Made by a program: the position numbers and the translations under genes
NCBI GenBank assembly: GCA_051453625.1
Contig: JBOZIK010000001.1
Coordinates: forward strand, 109,917,786 to 109,973,593
Direction of reading: 5' to 3'
DNA from: Welwitschia mirabilis
Taxonomy: Eukaryota; Gnetophyta; Gnetopsida; Welwitschiales
DNA: 55,808 nucleotides
Shown here: positions 22,701-34,865 of the stretch, one piece after another
How the letters are laid out: each line of letters opens with the position of its first letter
How positions within the stretch are numbered: the stretch's first letter is position 1
Notes under the pieces: model-generated
Databases searched by the model: none
What the model was told of the DNA's origin: nothing
What the model saw: the letters and a program-made list of their open reading frames with translations, nothing else

Positions 22701-25186
22701 CATGTCACCTACCACATGTTAAAATGTTAATATTATTATTTGAGTGTTATCCCATACTTTGTCTAGATGATATGATGAATGAAATAGCTAATGTAAACTC
22801 CAATTTGACTACATTTTCTCGACTATTTTGTTCATATTATTTTAAATCCCTTTTTAATATCTTCAAATGCCTAAAGACACTAGAAAATATTAAAATAATT
22901 TACTAAATAATTATAATTTTCCATTTAGTACATAATTTTCTAAATTATTTATTTTAACTTTTTACAATAAAAATTTTTAAACTTTAATGGTGCCACATAC
23001 ATTTCAAGTTACAACTATATCTCTATTATTTTTCATCATCACTTAAATTAAAATTCTTTTTAATAAAATCTATTACTCATATCAATAATCAACTATAAAA
23101 GATTTATTTTTAAACATTCCATGCATCATTGGATTAAATCTACCACAATACAGATTTTAGGGGAAAAATGAATAATCTAAAGTCTCATTTAAGACTAAAC
23201 AAATTAAACTGAAAATGTTTTCATTCTTTAAACTAACCTAGTCATGTTAGATACAAAAATAAATAGTGTCCATTAAGAATCACTAGGAAAACACTAAGAG
23301 ACCTATGGGAAGTAAACTACCTAAGCATGCTCTCTTGTATAGCTCTATAATCTCACATAAATGAAGTTGACATAAATGAGGTAATCATTATCTATTGCTT
23401 AAAATCCCATGGACTAGGTTCTAAAGACGTATATGAATTTAAAGCCTTAATCTTAGTTATAAGAAAATAAGGTGAAGTAATTAGGATGAATCAATTTCTA
23501 TTTCCCTTAAAAACGAAAAGTGAAACCCTAGTTATATAACATAAGACCTTACTCTATACGATCATGAAGGGATTTTCACATGAATACTTAAATAAATACT
23601 AACAAAGTTATGAAGATAATGAAAATAGAATAAGTTCATTAATTTTTAACAACAAGATAAAGAACCCTTTTATAAGGCATTTAAGCATTTTAAAACCTTT
23701 TCTCAAAAATATTGACAATGACACTTTAAGATTATTAATATTTCTATTTAGAGGATTAAGTTCACATAATAGGCAATAATCATAAGGATGAGTTGGAAAA
23801 ATTTCACATTCAAGGAGACTAATAAAGTATGGAAAAATTTAGAAAACATAGTTAAAATCTCTAAACATGGAAATATGTCTACTAGAAAGAATGATGTAGC
23901 TAAAGAATAACCCAAATCTATATCATGTAAGATTTATAAATTAGATAAATAATATCAATTCTTAAAAAGATTGATCACATCATTGAAATATTACAAACCT
24001 TAATACATATAATCCTAATATTATTAGTGGAAAAACTATTTGTGTAATGTTTACTTCTAAAGAAATAAAATTGATAAGTATCTCTGTACCATATTTTATA
24101 AAGAGGTAGTAATAGAATATATCATACAAGGAAAAAGACCCTTCTCAAGATAAAAACTATTACAAAAACCATCATTGTCCTAGGGATAATATTATGACCT
24201 AAGTTAAAGAAATCATGCATCTTAATTTTTCATAGAAAACATTATAGAATGCAACATCTACTTCATAGCCATAATAACTTCTTAACATTTTAAAAAATTA
24301 CTATAAAAAACTATAGAATAATTCATGGAAGTTCAAATGGGTATATATAATAAACACTTCAAATTAATAAGCAAAGACCTAATACCCTTTAACTTCTAAA
24401 GAAAGGAATAAATTAATTCTCTTAAACTACTATCCATATAGAATTTACTTTAATGAGAGAGAGAGAAGGATAGAATTTTACCCCAACCTATTTCTAACCA
24501 AAATGCTATCAATATAGTTAAACAATCATATGAGATTAAGAGAGTCAATGCCATCTTAACTCACTTAGACATGATACTCAAATCAATAAAAAATTCCAAT
24601 AACTCAAGGAGTACCCTTTAAATTCTAACCTTTTATCACAAAGCACACCTTAAATTAAGAAATGAAAAGGAGATGATGTGTAAAACATTTGATAAGAGGA
24701 ATTACAAAAAGTCCTATTTCCAAAACATCTTATATCATCTTAAATAATAATACCTGAATATCTTTAATGATGTTAACATTCTACTTTTAATATCATAAAA
24801 TAAATCCCATACTATTCCAAATTCCTTTAAGATATGTGCATGACAAAGAAGAAAATGAATGTAAAAAGAAAGTATTATTATCCTAAAAGGTAAGTTCTAT
24901 AATTTGAAATAAACTTCCACTTAAGTTCAGAGATCTTGATTTTCCAATATTTTCATGTACCATCAAAACAACAATAAAGGATAAATCATTATTAGAATTA
25001 GAAGTTAGTATATATCCAATGCCTTATTCAATATACAATAAAATTAGGCTAAAAGATCTAAAAAATAATAATGACATTGTGATTTACTAATCACTTAACT
25101 AATGTACCCATTGGAATAATTCAAGATGTCTTGGTACAAGTTAATAGATATTTCTACTTAGTGAACTTCATAGCCTTAGAAAAGAA
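22701..25186. other. AT-rich non-coding stretch
   Basis: I find no domain, LTR end, primer site or tandem repeat here. A short GA run lies at 24457-24468. Confidence 0.45.
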
Positions 25187-25312
25187 NNNNNNNNNNNNNN
25201 NNNNNNNNNNNNNNNNNNNNNNNNNNNNNNNNNNNNNNNNNNNNNNNNNNNNNNNNNNNNNNNNNNNNNNNNNNNNNNNNNNNNNNNNNNNNNNNNNNNN
25301 NNNNNNNNNNNN
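25187..25312. other. assembly gap (126 N)
   Basis: Undetermined bases. Confidence 1.
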
Positions 25313-26079
25313 CTTTAATGCAATGAAAGAGAATATGGTAGTGTATAATTAATTAGATATATATAACTTTCCACCTATTTGTAACTTAGATGAAAAACTA
25401 TTGAATACCTATCACACACATCCTTAATAAAAAAAATTCTATTTTAACTATTGTATTATTATAAAACCTTTTAAAATTTTAACAACCTAAATTTATTATA
25501 TAATTTAAAAGATTATAAAAGTTTTAATGAACTTAAGTTTGAATTAATTAAATTGTTTAGATACTAGAAGTAGTTTCTAATGGTCATGTTACACATATAA
25601 GCCTGAAGGATAATTACTTGTTCAAATTTAGTTATCTAATATTTAAAATATATTATGAATTTATACCCCCATGTCATAACTTTAACCCTTTCAAAACCTT
25701 GAATTATAGGTTATTTACAAAAAATAAAAATAAAAATTAAAAATGTATAATAAATTTTAAAATTAGTTTTTTTAAAATATGAGATTATAAGAATGTTGAG
25801 TTATAGAATAATGGAAGCATATAGTTTATTAAATCCATTCTCTAAGACTTTAATTCTTTAGGCGCCTCCCATATCTTATTTGTTTCATAACTAAATTTAT
25901 GAGGGAATTATCAAGTAAATATTTTTTCTTTTATCTTATATTATCATACGTAATATTCTATATGGACTTTGATTTGATTATGATCTCAATTATATCTAAG
26001 TTGTTCTTAGTTCAACATGTGATATTTTATACTTAGACGATATGACTAAGACCTTTATATGCTATGAGAAAATGTGTGT
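25313..26079. other. AT-rich non-coding stretch
   Basis: Nothing assignable. Long A/T-only words are common. Confidence 0.45.
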
Positions 26080-26235
26080 ATAAGATGGAGTCAGTGAGTG
26101 AGTGAGTAAGTGAGTGAGAGTGTATGNNNNNNNNNNNNNNNNNNNNNNNNNNNNNNNNNNNNNNNNNNNNNNNNNNNNNNNNNNNNNNNNNNNNNNGGAG
26201 AGGGAGAAAGAGCAAGAGAGAGAAAGAGCAAGCAA
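26080..26235. repeat. GAGT/GAGA simple repeat with a 70-N gap
   Basis: Left of the gap (26127-26196) the sequence is repeated GTGA units (GTGAGTGAGTGAG and so on). Right of it are AGAGAGAAAGAGCAAG words. A purine-rich microsatellite that changes unit across the gap is the likely cause of the gap. Open frames through it are not genes. Confidence 0.8.
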
Positions 26236-26728
26236 GAATGGTAAAAACAAAAAAATAAGATGAAATATGTTTTTATAATGAGGATACATACTTAGAAGAC
26301 CTCCATGCTAACTATTCCCTTTTATGAAAAGAACTAGAAATGTAAGTCTTCTAGTCACTCATTAGTATCATAAGGAAAAAAAATGTGTAGATAATAATCC
26401 CTTTAAATAAAGGATTCTTAGTAAAGAAGCACTTTATTTACATAAAATTATTAAAAAAAGGAATGAAAGAAAGGAGGAAAGACAAAAAAAAAAAAAAAAA
26501 CAATAAAAATAAAAAGAAAGTATTTCTTAGAGGGGAAAAACGGTTACTAAGCATATTCAAATATGAAATAAACTTACTATTAAAGGCCTCAATCTCTATG
26601 AAGAAGATTGGACTATATATTCAATACCTCCATTTTTGTAGGAAAGATACACACTATACATATAGAATCCTCTATTGTTATGATGAAGGTATGCATTGTA
26701 GATAAGACTCCTTACCATCATAATTTAT
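26236..26728. other. AT-rich stretch with an 18-A run
   Basis: The run of A at about 26485-26502 is followed by AAT/AAA words. An 80-codon open frame at 26463-26705 begins in this purine-rich run and has no recognisable domain, so I do not treat it as a gene. Confidence 0.4.
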
Positions 26729-27185
26729 TGGATATGAAATGTATCCCTACTATGAATTACACATAAAAACTAGGTAATTAACATGCGAATGCACTTGTTT
26801 TACTATTTTCAAAAATGTAAAACATATGTGAGCATTACTTTTCATGAGGGATGAACAAATGATATATGAAGATATAGACATGCAAGTAGTTTGGTAATTG
26901 AATGACAAAGATGTGCATAGTACATTTACATCATGGGGATAAAATGTCATATAAAAGGCCTTCATTTTATGTGAAATAGGTTTACTATGTGAAGTAAAGG
27001 CCTTCATATTACTCTAATTCGTTATGGAAATGATGTCTATAACTACTAGACATTGCTCATAAAAATTAAAAAACTAGCATAGGAATGTACTAGTTGTACT
27101 AGTTTCAGAAAATTAGAACTTATATGAGCACCACTTTCATAGGGGATGATTAAATTATATGGATATGGATGTATTAATATCTTTA
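26729..27185. repeat. two tandem copies of a unit of about 290 bp
   Basis: Segment 26729-26885 recurs at about 27020-27180. Shared words in order: GGATATGAAATG/GGAAATGATG, CATAAAAA, GCGAATGCACTTGT/GGAATGTACTAGT, TTTCA.AAAAT, ATATGAGCA, TTTCAT..GGGATGA and ATATGGATAT. On the minus strand both copies keep an open frame with a common AHI...FLK.V..VHS peptide, but no known domain results. Confidence 0.6.
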
Positions 27186-29918
27186 AGAGTATAGAGAGGC
27201 CATAGGTAGATACCCTTTTTAACATCATACATTTATAACATATATTAACTTAGGAATGTCATGTGAATACATATACAATTAACCTGTGTTATTAATAGGT
27301 AAGTTAAAGTATTTAAATTGGTATTTAAGTAAGATAAAGTATCTAATTAAGTGTATTATTGAGAGGGTATGGAATGAATTTTGTGAATATATGTGGAATA
27401 GGCAAATAATAGAATACATTATAGCACATGCATGCTAGAAACTAGATTAAATATTATCATTTATGTGGTTGACATTTTAATCAAAATAAATTTCCATGAT
27501 GTAAATGTATTTTTAATTCATTTATTTAACGAATTGATTTGATATTTTAAGTAGTATATACCTATTACCTAGGTAATAAATCTAGAATCTTACCTAATTT
27601 ATAGAACCCTAAGTAATGCATCTTGATGATTTAGCCTAGATTTGTAAAACCAGGTATGATTTGTAACTTATTTTAGAGACCATATTTAAGTTGTATGTAA
27701 TTTTAGGTTAAGCCAAGTAAATGATAAAATTGCATAAGACCTAATTATCACCTAATTTTCATCAATTTTCTAGCCAAAACAACATCAAAAATAATAATCA
27801 TAAATTTACCCTCAATCCATGTCATTACCAATCTTAGTTATTCATTTTCACAACTCAATAAACATTTAGAACAATGTATGAATTAGTTGAGGGTGTTGAA
27901 AACTAGCACTTTTGTTATGAATATTATGTTAAAAACATATAAATTACATTAAAATTTACATTTGGGATTTACTTAAAAGATATTAAAAATAGAAAATTAT
28001 AACTAAGAAAAATGAAAATTTATTAGGAATTTAATGCTAACTTTAGAATTAACATGACTCTATCCACTTTTTTCCTAATATATTTTGATGATTCATGATT
28101 TGATAAGCATGAATTTAATTATCAATATGATAAAAGAACAAGGTACCTAAATTTTATAAATTTGAAAAAATATTTTATAACATTGTAATGTATAATTTAC
28201 TAAGAGATTAGTAAATGACTAGTTAGAAGATGTGTTCATAGTTAAATGTTTATATTTTAAACTTTTTATTTTAAAAACATAAATATATTTTTAAGTGTTT
28301 ATATATCGTATTCATAATTAGTTTACTACTAATCATATTCATCATTTAATTACTAAAGTAATTATTAAAAAATATTAATTTATTTTAGCACAAGCTACCT
28401 ATAGTTAATTAAAATCCATATCTTGGGATATGTCAACTAATGGTAAAGTGACAAATCAATCCAATTTTTAGCTGAATGCTATAACTAGTCTAGGATGACT
28501 AAAGGATCACATACCTATCTCTTACCAAAGGAGAGTTATTTTGACCCATATACTATATAATAATAAGGTAAAAGTGAATAACTTTAGATTTCAAAATAGA
28601 TATAAAAAGTTTATTCTACCTTAAGGACTAATCATTTAATCATTTATGATTCAAGCGTTCATCATCCATTATTAATCTTTCTTTTATCTATGATTAATAG
28701 AGCTTTGATTTCCTTTTTATTAGAATGACATTCATCATTATCCATCATAACTATACTATTTTCAAAATTCCAATTAACATCATAAGTGCCTATCTCGTTA
28801 TAATATTCTAATATTTCTTTGTCCTTTCTTAATTATGAGAAAATAATTGTTTATTTTACATGTATCATGCTATACCTTAGATTTACACTCTCATTTAGTA
28901 TTCCTTAAACTAGTTGCATATAATACCCCATCTTAATTTATTCTTAAAAAGAATAATTATTTTTCATAGTTAATTAAAATGATTATTTAAACCTAGGATT
29001 GATTTATACACATACTTTATTAGCATTTTATATATCTTTATCAAAAATAAACATTACAAATATTTCTCATGAAAAGATTATATTGGTTTACAAATAATAG
29101 TAATGTGACTTATGTATCCTATAGGATTTCATAGTTTTTTATCACACAGATACATCATATATGTAGTTGATAAGATGTTAAATTATTTTAATACAAACAT
29201 GAATATAGGTTTTGGATAATTCCTAATAAATATAATAGAAAGTTGCATCTCATACTAATGACATTCCAACTCATAATTTAGTCATCATCTAGATGTGAAT
29301 TGGTTTTGATTTGAGTTCTAAACTAAAGAAACATGGCTAGACTCAACTTCATAGGCTTAAACATTACCTAGATATACCATCAAGTATGTGACAAGTGATA
29401 TATAAGGTGGATTCATGCTTACAAGTAACCCTTCCTTCTTTAAAGTATCTTAAGATGGCACAATATGATCCTGTGATACTAAGGGATTAGGATATTAAAT
29501 TATAGTAAGTACATCTATAGGTAGGATAAAATAAGAATGATTAAATTCACTTTAAAATAGTTTTATTTAAAAAAGTAATGAAACCCATATTGGTAATGAA
29601 ATCCAAATATCGGGATGAAAGTGATTAGCATTATCTTAATTTAGTTATTATTTAATAAGCACACTAGACAAATAGATGTATATAATTATAGATAGTAGGG
29701 AAATTTAATTTATTATTTACATAAAAAATATAACTTCATTGGATTTATTTTATTGCAAAAAAGATCACACAGAAGGAAATAAAAGAATAACATACATAAT
29801 ATTCATTTTTCATGTTGAAAAATAATTATATTTAAAAAATATGGTAATGGAAGTCAAGATATTATAAATATATTCTTATCATTTCAAATAATTATAACTT
29901 CTAATAAATCGTATGACA
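27186..29918. other. AT-rich non-coding stretch
   Basis: No supported feature. The stretch ends at the left LTR of element F. Confidence 0.45.
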
Positions 29919-30339
29919 TGTATCAAAATCACTTTTAGTTAACAAATTATCATTAAATAGAATTAAAATCATAGTTAAGCATAACTACTATATGATAAAA
30001 GGGTGTAACCCCTAAATTATAACATTATGTTTTCTTTACTTTGATTATTAGTCCTATCTCATTAGATAGGAATGGATAGACTAGTTGGATATAACCAATG
30101 ACAATCTTAGATAATCCTTAAGGGCCCCAGGAGGAAGAGTAATATTGTATCCCATGTCATTAACTTTGAATACTAGTATAATGCTAAAATAAGGCATAGA
30201 AGACAAACTACTACTATTTTAATAAAGATATACTTTATTTTTAAAAAATTTATGTGTTAAAAAATTATTTACTTTTAATTTCTAATCTTTCTTATTAAAT
30301 TAAAATTTCAATCCTAATTCAGTAATTTGAAGCATTATA
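29919..30339 (+). repeat. element F 5' LTR
   Basis: Starts TGTATCAAAATCACTTTTAG and ends TTATA, where the final CA seems to have become TA. From 29919 to about 30129 it matches 34663-34865. From 30130 to 30339 it matches 39838-40049. Shared words include AATTAAAA.CATA.TTAAGC, CATAACTACT, AAATTATAACATTAT and AATAAAGATATACTT. It includes ATAAAAGG near 29995, a possible TATA element. The CCCCA at 30125-30129 is the uninterrupted equivalent of the site where element A entered the other LTR. Confidence 0.75.
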
Positions 30340-30341
30340 AT

Positions 30342-30353
30342 TGGTTTTAGAGC
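30342..30353 (+). other. element F primer-binding site (initiator-Met type)
   Basis: TGGTTTTAGAGC differs at two positions from TGGTATCAGAGC, the complement of the 3' end of plant initiator tRNA-Met. It lies two bases after the LTR end, as expected for minus-strand priming. Confidence 0.75.
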
Positions 30354-30954
30354 AATGAAGATAATAAAGTACTATCCTTCACAGATTCAAACAGAAGAAA
30401 ATATTAAAGATAGATTTTATAATAAATACCTAATTTTCATTAAGGATTAAAATTTATAGTACAAAAATTCAAAAGATAAAGAAAACAAAAATTAATACAC
30501 CAAATTAATATAGAAACCTAAAGAAATCTAAACAAGCCATATCCACCTTAGCTTATTTGCAAAAAGATGCAAGTTTTCGAGTTATTTCACATAAACTAGA
30601 TAAAAATAAATATATCAACAATGATAATTACATTAAAAATAATAAAACATTAAAAATAAAAATATAGAAGTTCATACAAGGAATTTATGATCAAAATAGT
30701 GATAAAAACTATTAGGAATTTTAGGTATGATAACTAATATGGCTAGTTTTGAGTAATCTTCAAATAGAATTTGAAGAAAAAATATATAGAAGTGATTTAC
30801 ACTTATTTTTTCCACTTTTGAGCTATTCGTAAGCTTTTCAAAATGGAATATAATAAGTGTTTTAACTTTGTATGCAAAAGTTATGGCCGAAATAGTGAAG
30901 GTGTATCTTTATCAACTCTAGTTAATAGTAGCCAACATCAAGTAATTACAATTG
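30354..30954. other. element F leader
   Basis: AT-rich sequence between primer site and repeat array. No open frame with a recognisable start of gag. Confidence 0.4.
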
Positions 30955-32400
30955 AGGGTCTCATACATAATCTCATACTTAGCCATAGGTATAATGTCAT
31001 AGTTAAGGACTCCATATCCAATGTTATAGTTGAATATAGGTATAACGTCATAGTTAACTATCCATCATCCAATGTCACACTTGATCATACAAGTCTAATG
31101 TCATAGTTGGAACTTGATGTCACACTTAGCATACTAAAGTCTAACGTTTTACTTAACTAAGTAAATCCTAGCATCACACTAGGCCAACTAAAATTTAACA
31201 TTATAATAATCATGAAAGTTTGACATCATAGTTACAACCTAATGTTATACTTGGTAAACTGATATTGGATGTTGCACTTAGACGATCAAAGCCTAGTGTT
31301 ATAGTTGTCTAACTAAAGTCTAACATTACACTTGAACATAGAATTGTAACATCACAATTGGAATCCAACATCATACTTAACCAAATAAAGGATGATATTG
31401 CATTTGGTTGATTGAAGAATGATGTTGTGCTTAACCAACTTAAATCTAACTTTATACTTTATCACAAAAGGTATTGAATTTGGTCAACTAAAGCCTAATA
31501 TCATAATTAGATGACTGAAGTCCGACATCATACTTGGTCATACGATACTAACATTTCATGTAAAACTCAATGTTACCCTTATCCTCAAGTAGTTTGATGT
31601 CATACTTAAAGGCTGATGTCATATTTAGGCATAAAAGTATGATGTGGTAGTTAAAGCCCAATGTCACACTTGGACACAAGATCTAAATATCACACTTGAT
31701 TATATGATTTTAATATTACAATTAATTGAACTTATACTTACCATAAAGTATTCTCACATTGCATTTAAAGGTCAATGTTACATTTGAGCATAGAAATCTG
31801 ACATTGTAATTGAAGCTTAATGTCACACTTAGATATAGTATTCTAACATTACACTTGAAACATAATGTTATACTTATCTAAAGTAGTATGATATGATACT
31901 TAAAGGCTAATGCTACACTTGAGTATTGAAGTCTGATGTCACAATTAGAGCCTATTACAATTACCTCAAAATTATTTGATGTTGCATTTGAATGCTATCA
32001 TCATGCTTAGTCATGAAATATTGATGTTTTAGTTGAATCCTAATGTCATGCATAATCATTAAAGTCTAATATTATAATTTAAACTAGATGTTACATTTAC
32101 CTATTTTCAAGGTTTGATTTCATACTTGACTTTTATTAGGCTTGTCATTATAGTAAATCACTACCAGACCTCATGTCACACTTGCTTAATTTTAAATTTT
32201 GATGTTAGACTTACCTATTCCTAAGCCTGTCATCATAGTAATTCACTATCAAGATAACACCATACTTGGCTCTTCCAAAATGTGATGTCACATTTTTATT
32301 TTTCTAGGCCCATTACTATAGTAACCCATACTAGATTTAATATCACACATGCCTCTCTACAAGTCTAACATTCTAGTTGTCTGCTATTCTAGTAGTTGTA
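30955..32400. repeat. array of degenerate ~26-bp repeats inside element F
   Basis: A motif close to CTAATGTCACACTTG recurs dozens of times over 1.4 kb with variable linkers such as GNCAACTAAAGT. Clear occurrences start at 31021, 31044, 31072, 31098 and 31117, then about every 19-30 bases, for example near 31240, 31267, 31293, 31319 and 31345. The core alternates between CACACTTG, CATAGTTG and CATACTTG forms. No unit is identical to its neighbour, so the array is old. An 87-codon open frame at 30843-31106 runs into the array and repeats SNVIVEYRYNVIV-type peptides, but the frame is lost further on, so coding is unlikely. Confidence 0.75.
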
Positions 32401-33425
32401 ATACTTATAACAATTACATGAGTCACTAATCAATCTTGATAGTTACCAAACATTAATTAAACTATTGCAATAATTACAAAATGAACTTCATAAAGCAAGC
32501 TTATTTTAAAGTTATTAAACCTTACCAAAGGGGGATGATAGAAGGAATAACACATTAGAAAGTTATGGAGTAAAGAGTAAATTCTCAAATGGATACTATT
32601 CAAAATCAATTAAATGATGTTTACTCATAGAATTAAGAACTCTCTAATAATATTTATTCTATTGTCTCATGATTGAGATAATTACATCACCTAATGAAGC
32701 ATGATTTATAGGTACCATCAGAACAGACATCAACTTTTAGATAAAACTATTCTACTAGACTAGTTGATATCTAAAGTTTATAATTAAGGTTCTTAAATGT
32801 AGAATTTAATCTTTAAGCATTCTCATCCAATTGAGAAAATGACACAAAAGAAGAAGAAAGAGAAAGAAGAAAAATCATAAAAATAATTTTTTTATAAATT
32901 TATAAGGGTAAAGTAAGGACCAATGAATAAGTTAGGTCATGGCTTCAACAAATTAAAAAATTACTTTACAATATAAAATACACCATTAAAGGGAATATAT
33001 GTATATATGCTACTATCTTCTCATTGAAAATGCAAAAGAATGATAACTTTAATGCCAATAAAAATTTAACCATAAAATCTCTTGGAAAATTTTTATAGAA
33101 TAATTTAAAAAGAATTTTATTCCTAATGGCTTTCTTTAGGATTAGATGATTTAATTTTAATGCCTACATTTGGGAAGATATACATTGGATAAGCATTGAT
33201 TAAAATTGGAATGCTTAATAAAGTATTAGAAAAATTTCTTAGAAAATCATCTTATCAATAGTTTTATTGACATGCTTCCACTAAAGATCTAAAGCATGCT
33301 AAATGCCTTAGAAATTAAATCAATTGAAGATTCTTATAAGAAGACAAGGTACAATATTTAAGTACAAGATAATAGATGGATATATAACCTATCTACTTAA
33401 TAAAGAATTCTAACTTCTATGAGAA
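32401..33425. other. element F interior, unassigned
   Basis: AT-rich. It lies between the repeat array and the zinc-knuckle remnant, where the capsid part of gag would be expected, but no gag motif is legible. Confidence 0.35.
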
Positions 33426-33610
33426 ATGAATGCTTTCATATTGGATTCCAAGGCAACATCATTTGTTATAAATGAAAGAAGGAAGGATACATCACTAAAA
33501 TCTCCCCTTCTAAGAATCAAAATATTGATCCTTTTACATAGAACCAACCTCAAGGATAAAAATTCTATGTACCATTCCCAAAATTCCTATATCATGCTCT
33601 ACACATAGGT
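33426..33610 (+). pseudogene. element F gag zinc-knuckle remnant
   Basis: In the frame reading TGT TAT AAA at about 33458, the translation is CYK, stop, KKEGYITKISPSKNQNID. This fits the knuckle CYKCGKEGHITKNCP with three of the four metal ligands changed. A second frame over the same bases is open for 60 codons (33426-33608) but has no domain. The knuckle would mark the nucleocapsid end of gag, which binds the element's RNA. Confidence 0.4.
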
Positions 33611-33834
33611 TTTCTTTATAAATAGTTTTTTATATAATAATATGGTTGTACTTTTTGCTTTATTATTGATTTCTTAGTAAATAATGATGCCTCATATATA
33701 TTTTTTTTACCTTCTTTATTATTCTATAAATTAAATATTACCTCCTTCAAAGAGTATGATTCCTTAATAGGAGTAAAAGAAAGTAAAAATTAGAATTAAA
33801 TTTCATTAATCAACCATATTATTCCCATATTCAT

Positions 33835-34128
33835 TTGGAGAATGAATTCTTAAGGGGAAGGAAGAGGAATTGGCTTTACATTTTACATAGGAAGTTTTCA
33901 AATTTAATGAATCTCCATAGGCTATTATTTGAAGTAAAGGTTCCAAATTCCTATGTAGATTTCAATACCACTTACCATCTAGAAGATAAATACCTTTGGA
34001 TCTCAATTCAATGCCCATCTTTTAATGTTATGTATAGAAGAAACTTCTTAACTCTAATACATTTATTAGACTTCATAAAAAGAAAGATTGAAGAAATATT
34101 AAACCACATTCCAAGGAGAAGACAATAA
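33835..34128 (+). CDS. unrecognised 97-codon open frame within element F
   Basis: The frame begins MENEFLRGRKRNWLYILHRK and ends in HIPRRRQ. It has a basic start and end and a middle with YVDFNTTYHLEDKYLWISIQ. I recognise no domain. It lies after the knuckle, in the position of pol in a full copia element, but none of the RT, integrase or RNase H signatures is present. In DNA this rich in A+T, where stop codons are frequent, 97 open codons are uncommon, so it may be a relic of an element protein. It could equally be fortuitous. Confidence 0.25.
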   Translation: MENEFLRGRKRNWLYILHRKFSNLMNLHRLLFEVKVPNSYVDFNTTYHLEDKYLWISIQCPSFNVMYRRNFLTLIHLLDFIKRKIEEILNHIPRRRQ

Positions 34129-34635
34129 AAGCTTTCATTAGTACGATTAAAAAGCTACTAATAAATAGCTCAATATTAGTATAAGGAATTCTATAACCTA
34201 GTTAAACCTTTTAAATCAAAGATTAGCTAATACTATAAGTTATAAAAATAATTGAATATTCAACTTATAAGTTGAAGTTATCATTCAAGATGTTTTAAAT
34301 TCGTTCAATAATTCATGTTATTCTTTTAAAGCATTATAATAAAGGACAAAGTTGAAGATTTCACACTTAATTAGAATGTTATTATTTTAAGGCCTAATCT
34401 TATTCTTCATGTTTAGTTTAAGGAGATATTATACACCTACATCCATAAACTGTAAAACAAAAACATAAAGAAAGTATTTACAAAAAAGGACAAATTATAA
34501 TAAGGATATATGAGGAAATAGGGAGTAAAAATGATTCATCCATTAAGGAGATAATTATTGAGAATGAAGATGGATAATCAGGGAATGCAGGCACAAGTGG
34601 TCCATCCATTAGGGCATCAATACTTAAGGATAATT
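34129..34635. other. element F interior 3' part
   Basis: AT-rich with no recognised domain, ending in a purine tract before the LTR. Confidence 0.4.
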
Positions 34636-34662
34636 TAAGAAAGTAAGGGGGAGTAAATGGAA
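34636..34662 (+). other. element F polypurine tract
   Basis: AAGAAAGTAAGGGGGAGTAA lies just upstream of the TG that opens the 3' LTR. A G-rich purine tract ending within a few bases of the LTR is where plus-strand synthesis starts in LTR elements, and GGGGGAG is typical of copia types. Confidence 0.65.
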
Positions 34663-34865
34663 TGTTTAAAAACCACTTTTAATTAATTGATTTTTGTTAA
34701 CTAGAATTAAAAGCATAATTAAGCATAACTACTGTATAACAAAAGGATGTATCCCTTAAATTATAACATTATATCTCTTAATTATAGTTCTATGGCATTA
34801 AGTAAGGGTGGATTAACTAGGTGAGTGTAACCAATAATAACCTTGAATAATCCCCAAGGGCACCA
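34663..34865 (+). repeat. element F 3' LTR, first part
   Basis: Starts TGTTTAAAAACCACTTTTAA and follows the left LTR to the word AAGGGCACCA, where element A begins. The last five bases, CACCA, are the left copy of A's target duplication. Confidence 0.75.

Noticed and set aside
26463-26705. Lysine-rich 80-codon open frame
   Set aside because: It begins in an A run that gives the lysines. No domain and no conservation evidence.
26750-27228. Minus-strand frames with a KQVHSHV peptide, suggesting a PPR protein
   Set aside because: Only one short motif fits, no 35-residue repeat is present, and the two frames are copies of one tandem unit.
33458-34128. Endogenous pararetrovirus (knuckle plus open frame)
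   Set aside because: The LTRs, primer site and purine tract around these pieces explain them as part of LTR element F. No movement-protein or viral RT motif is visible.
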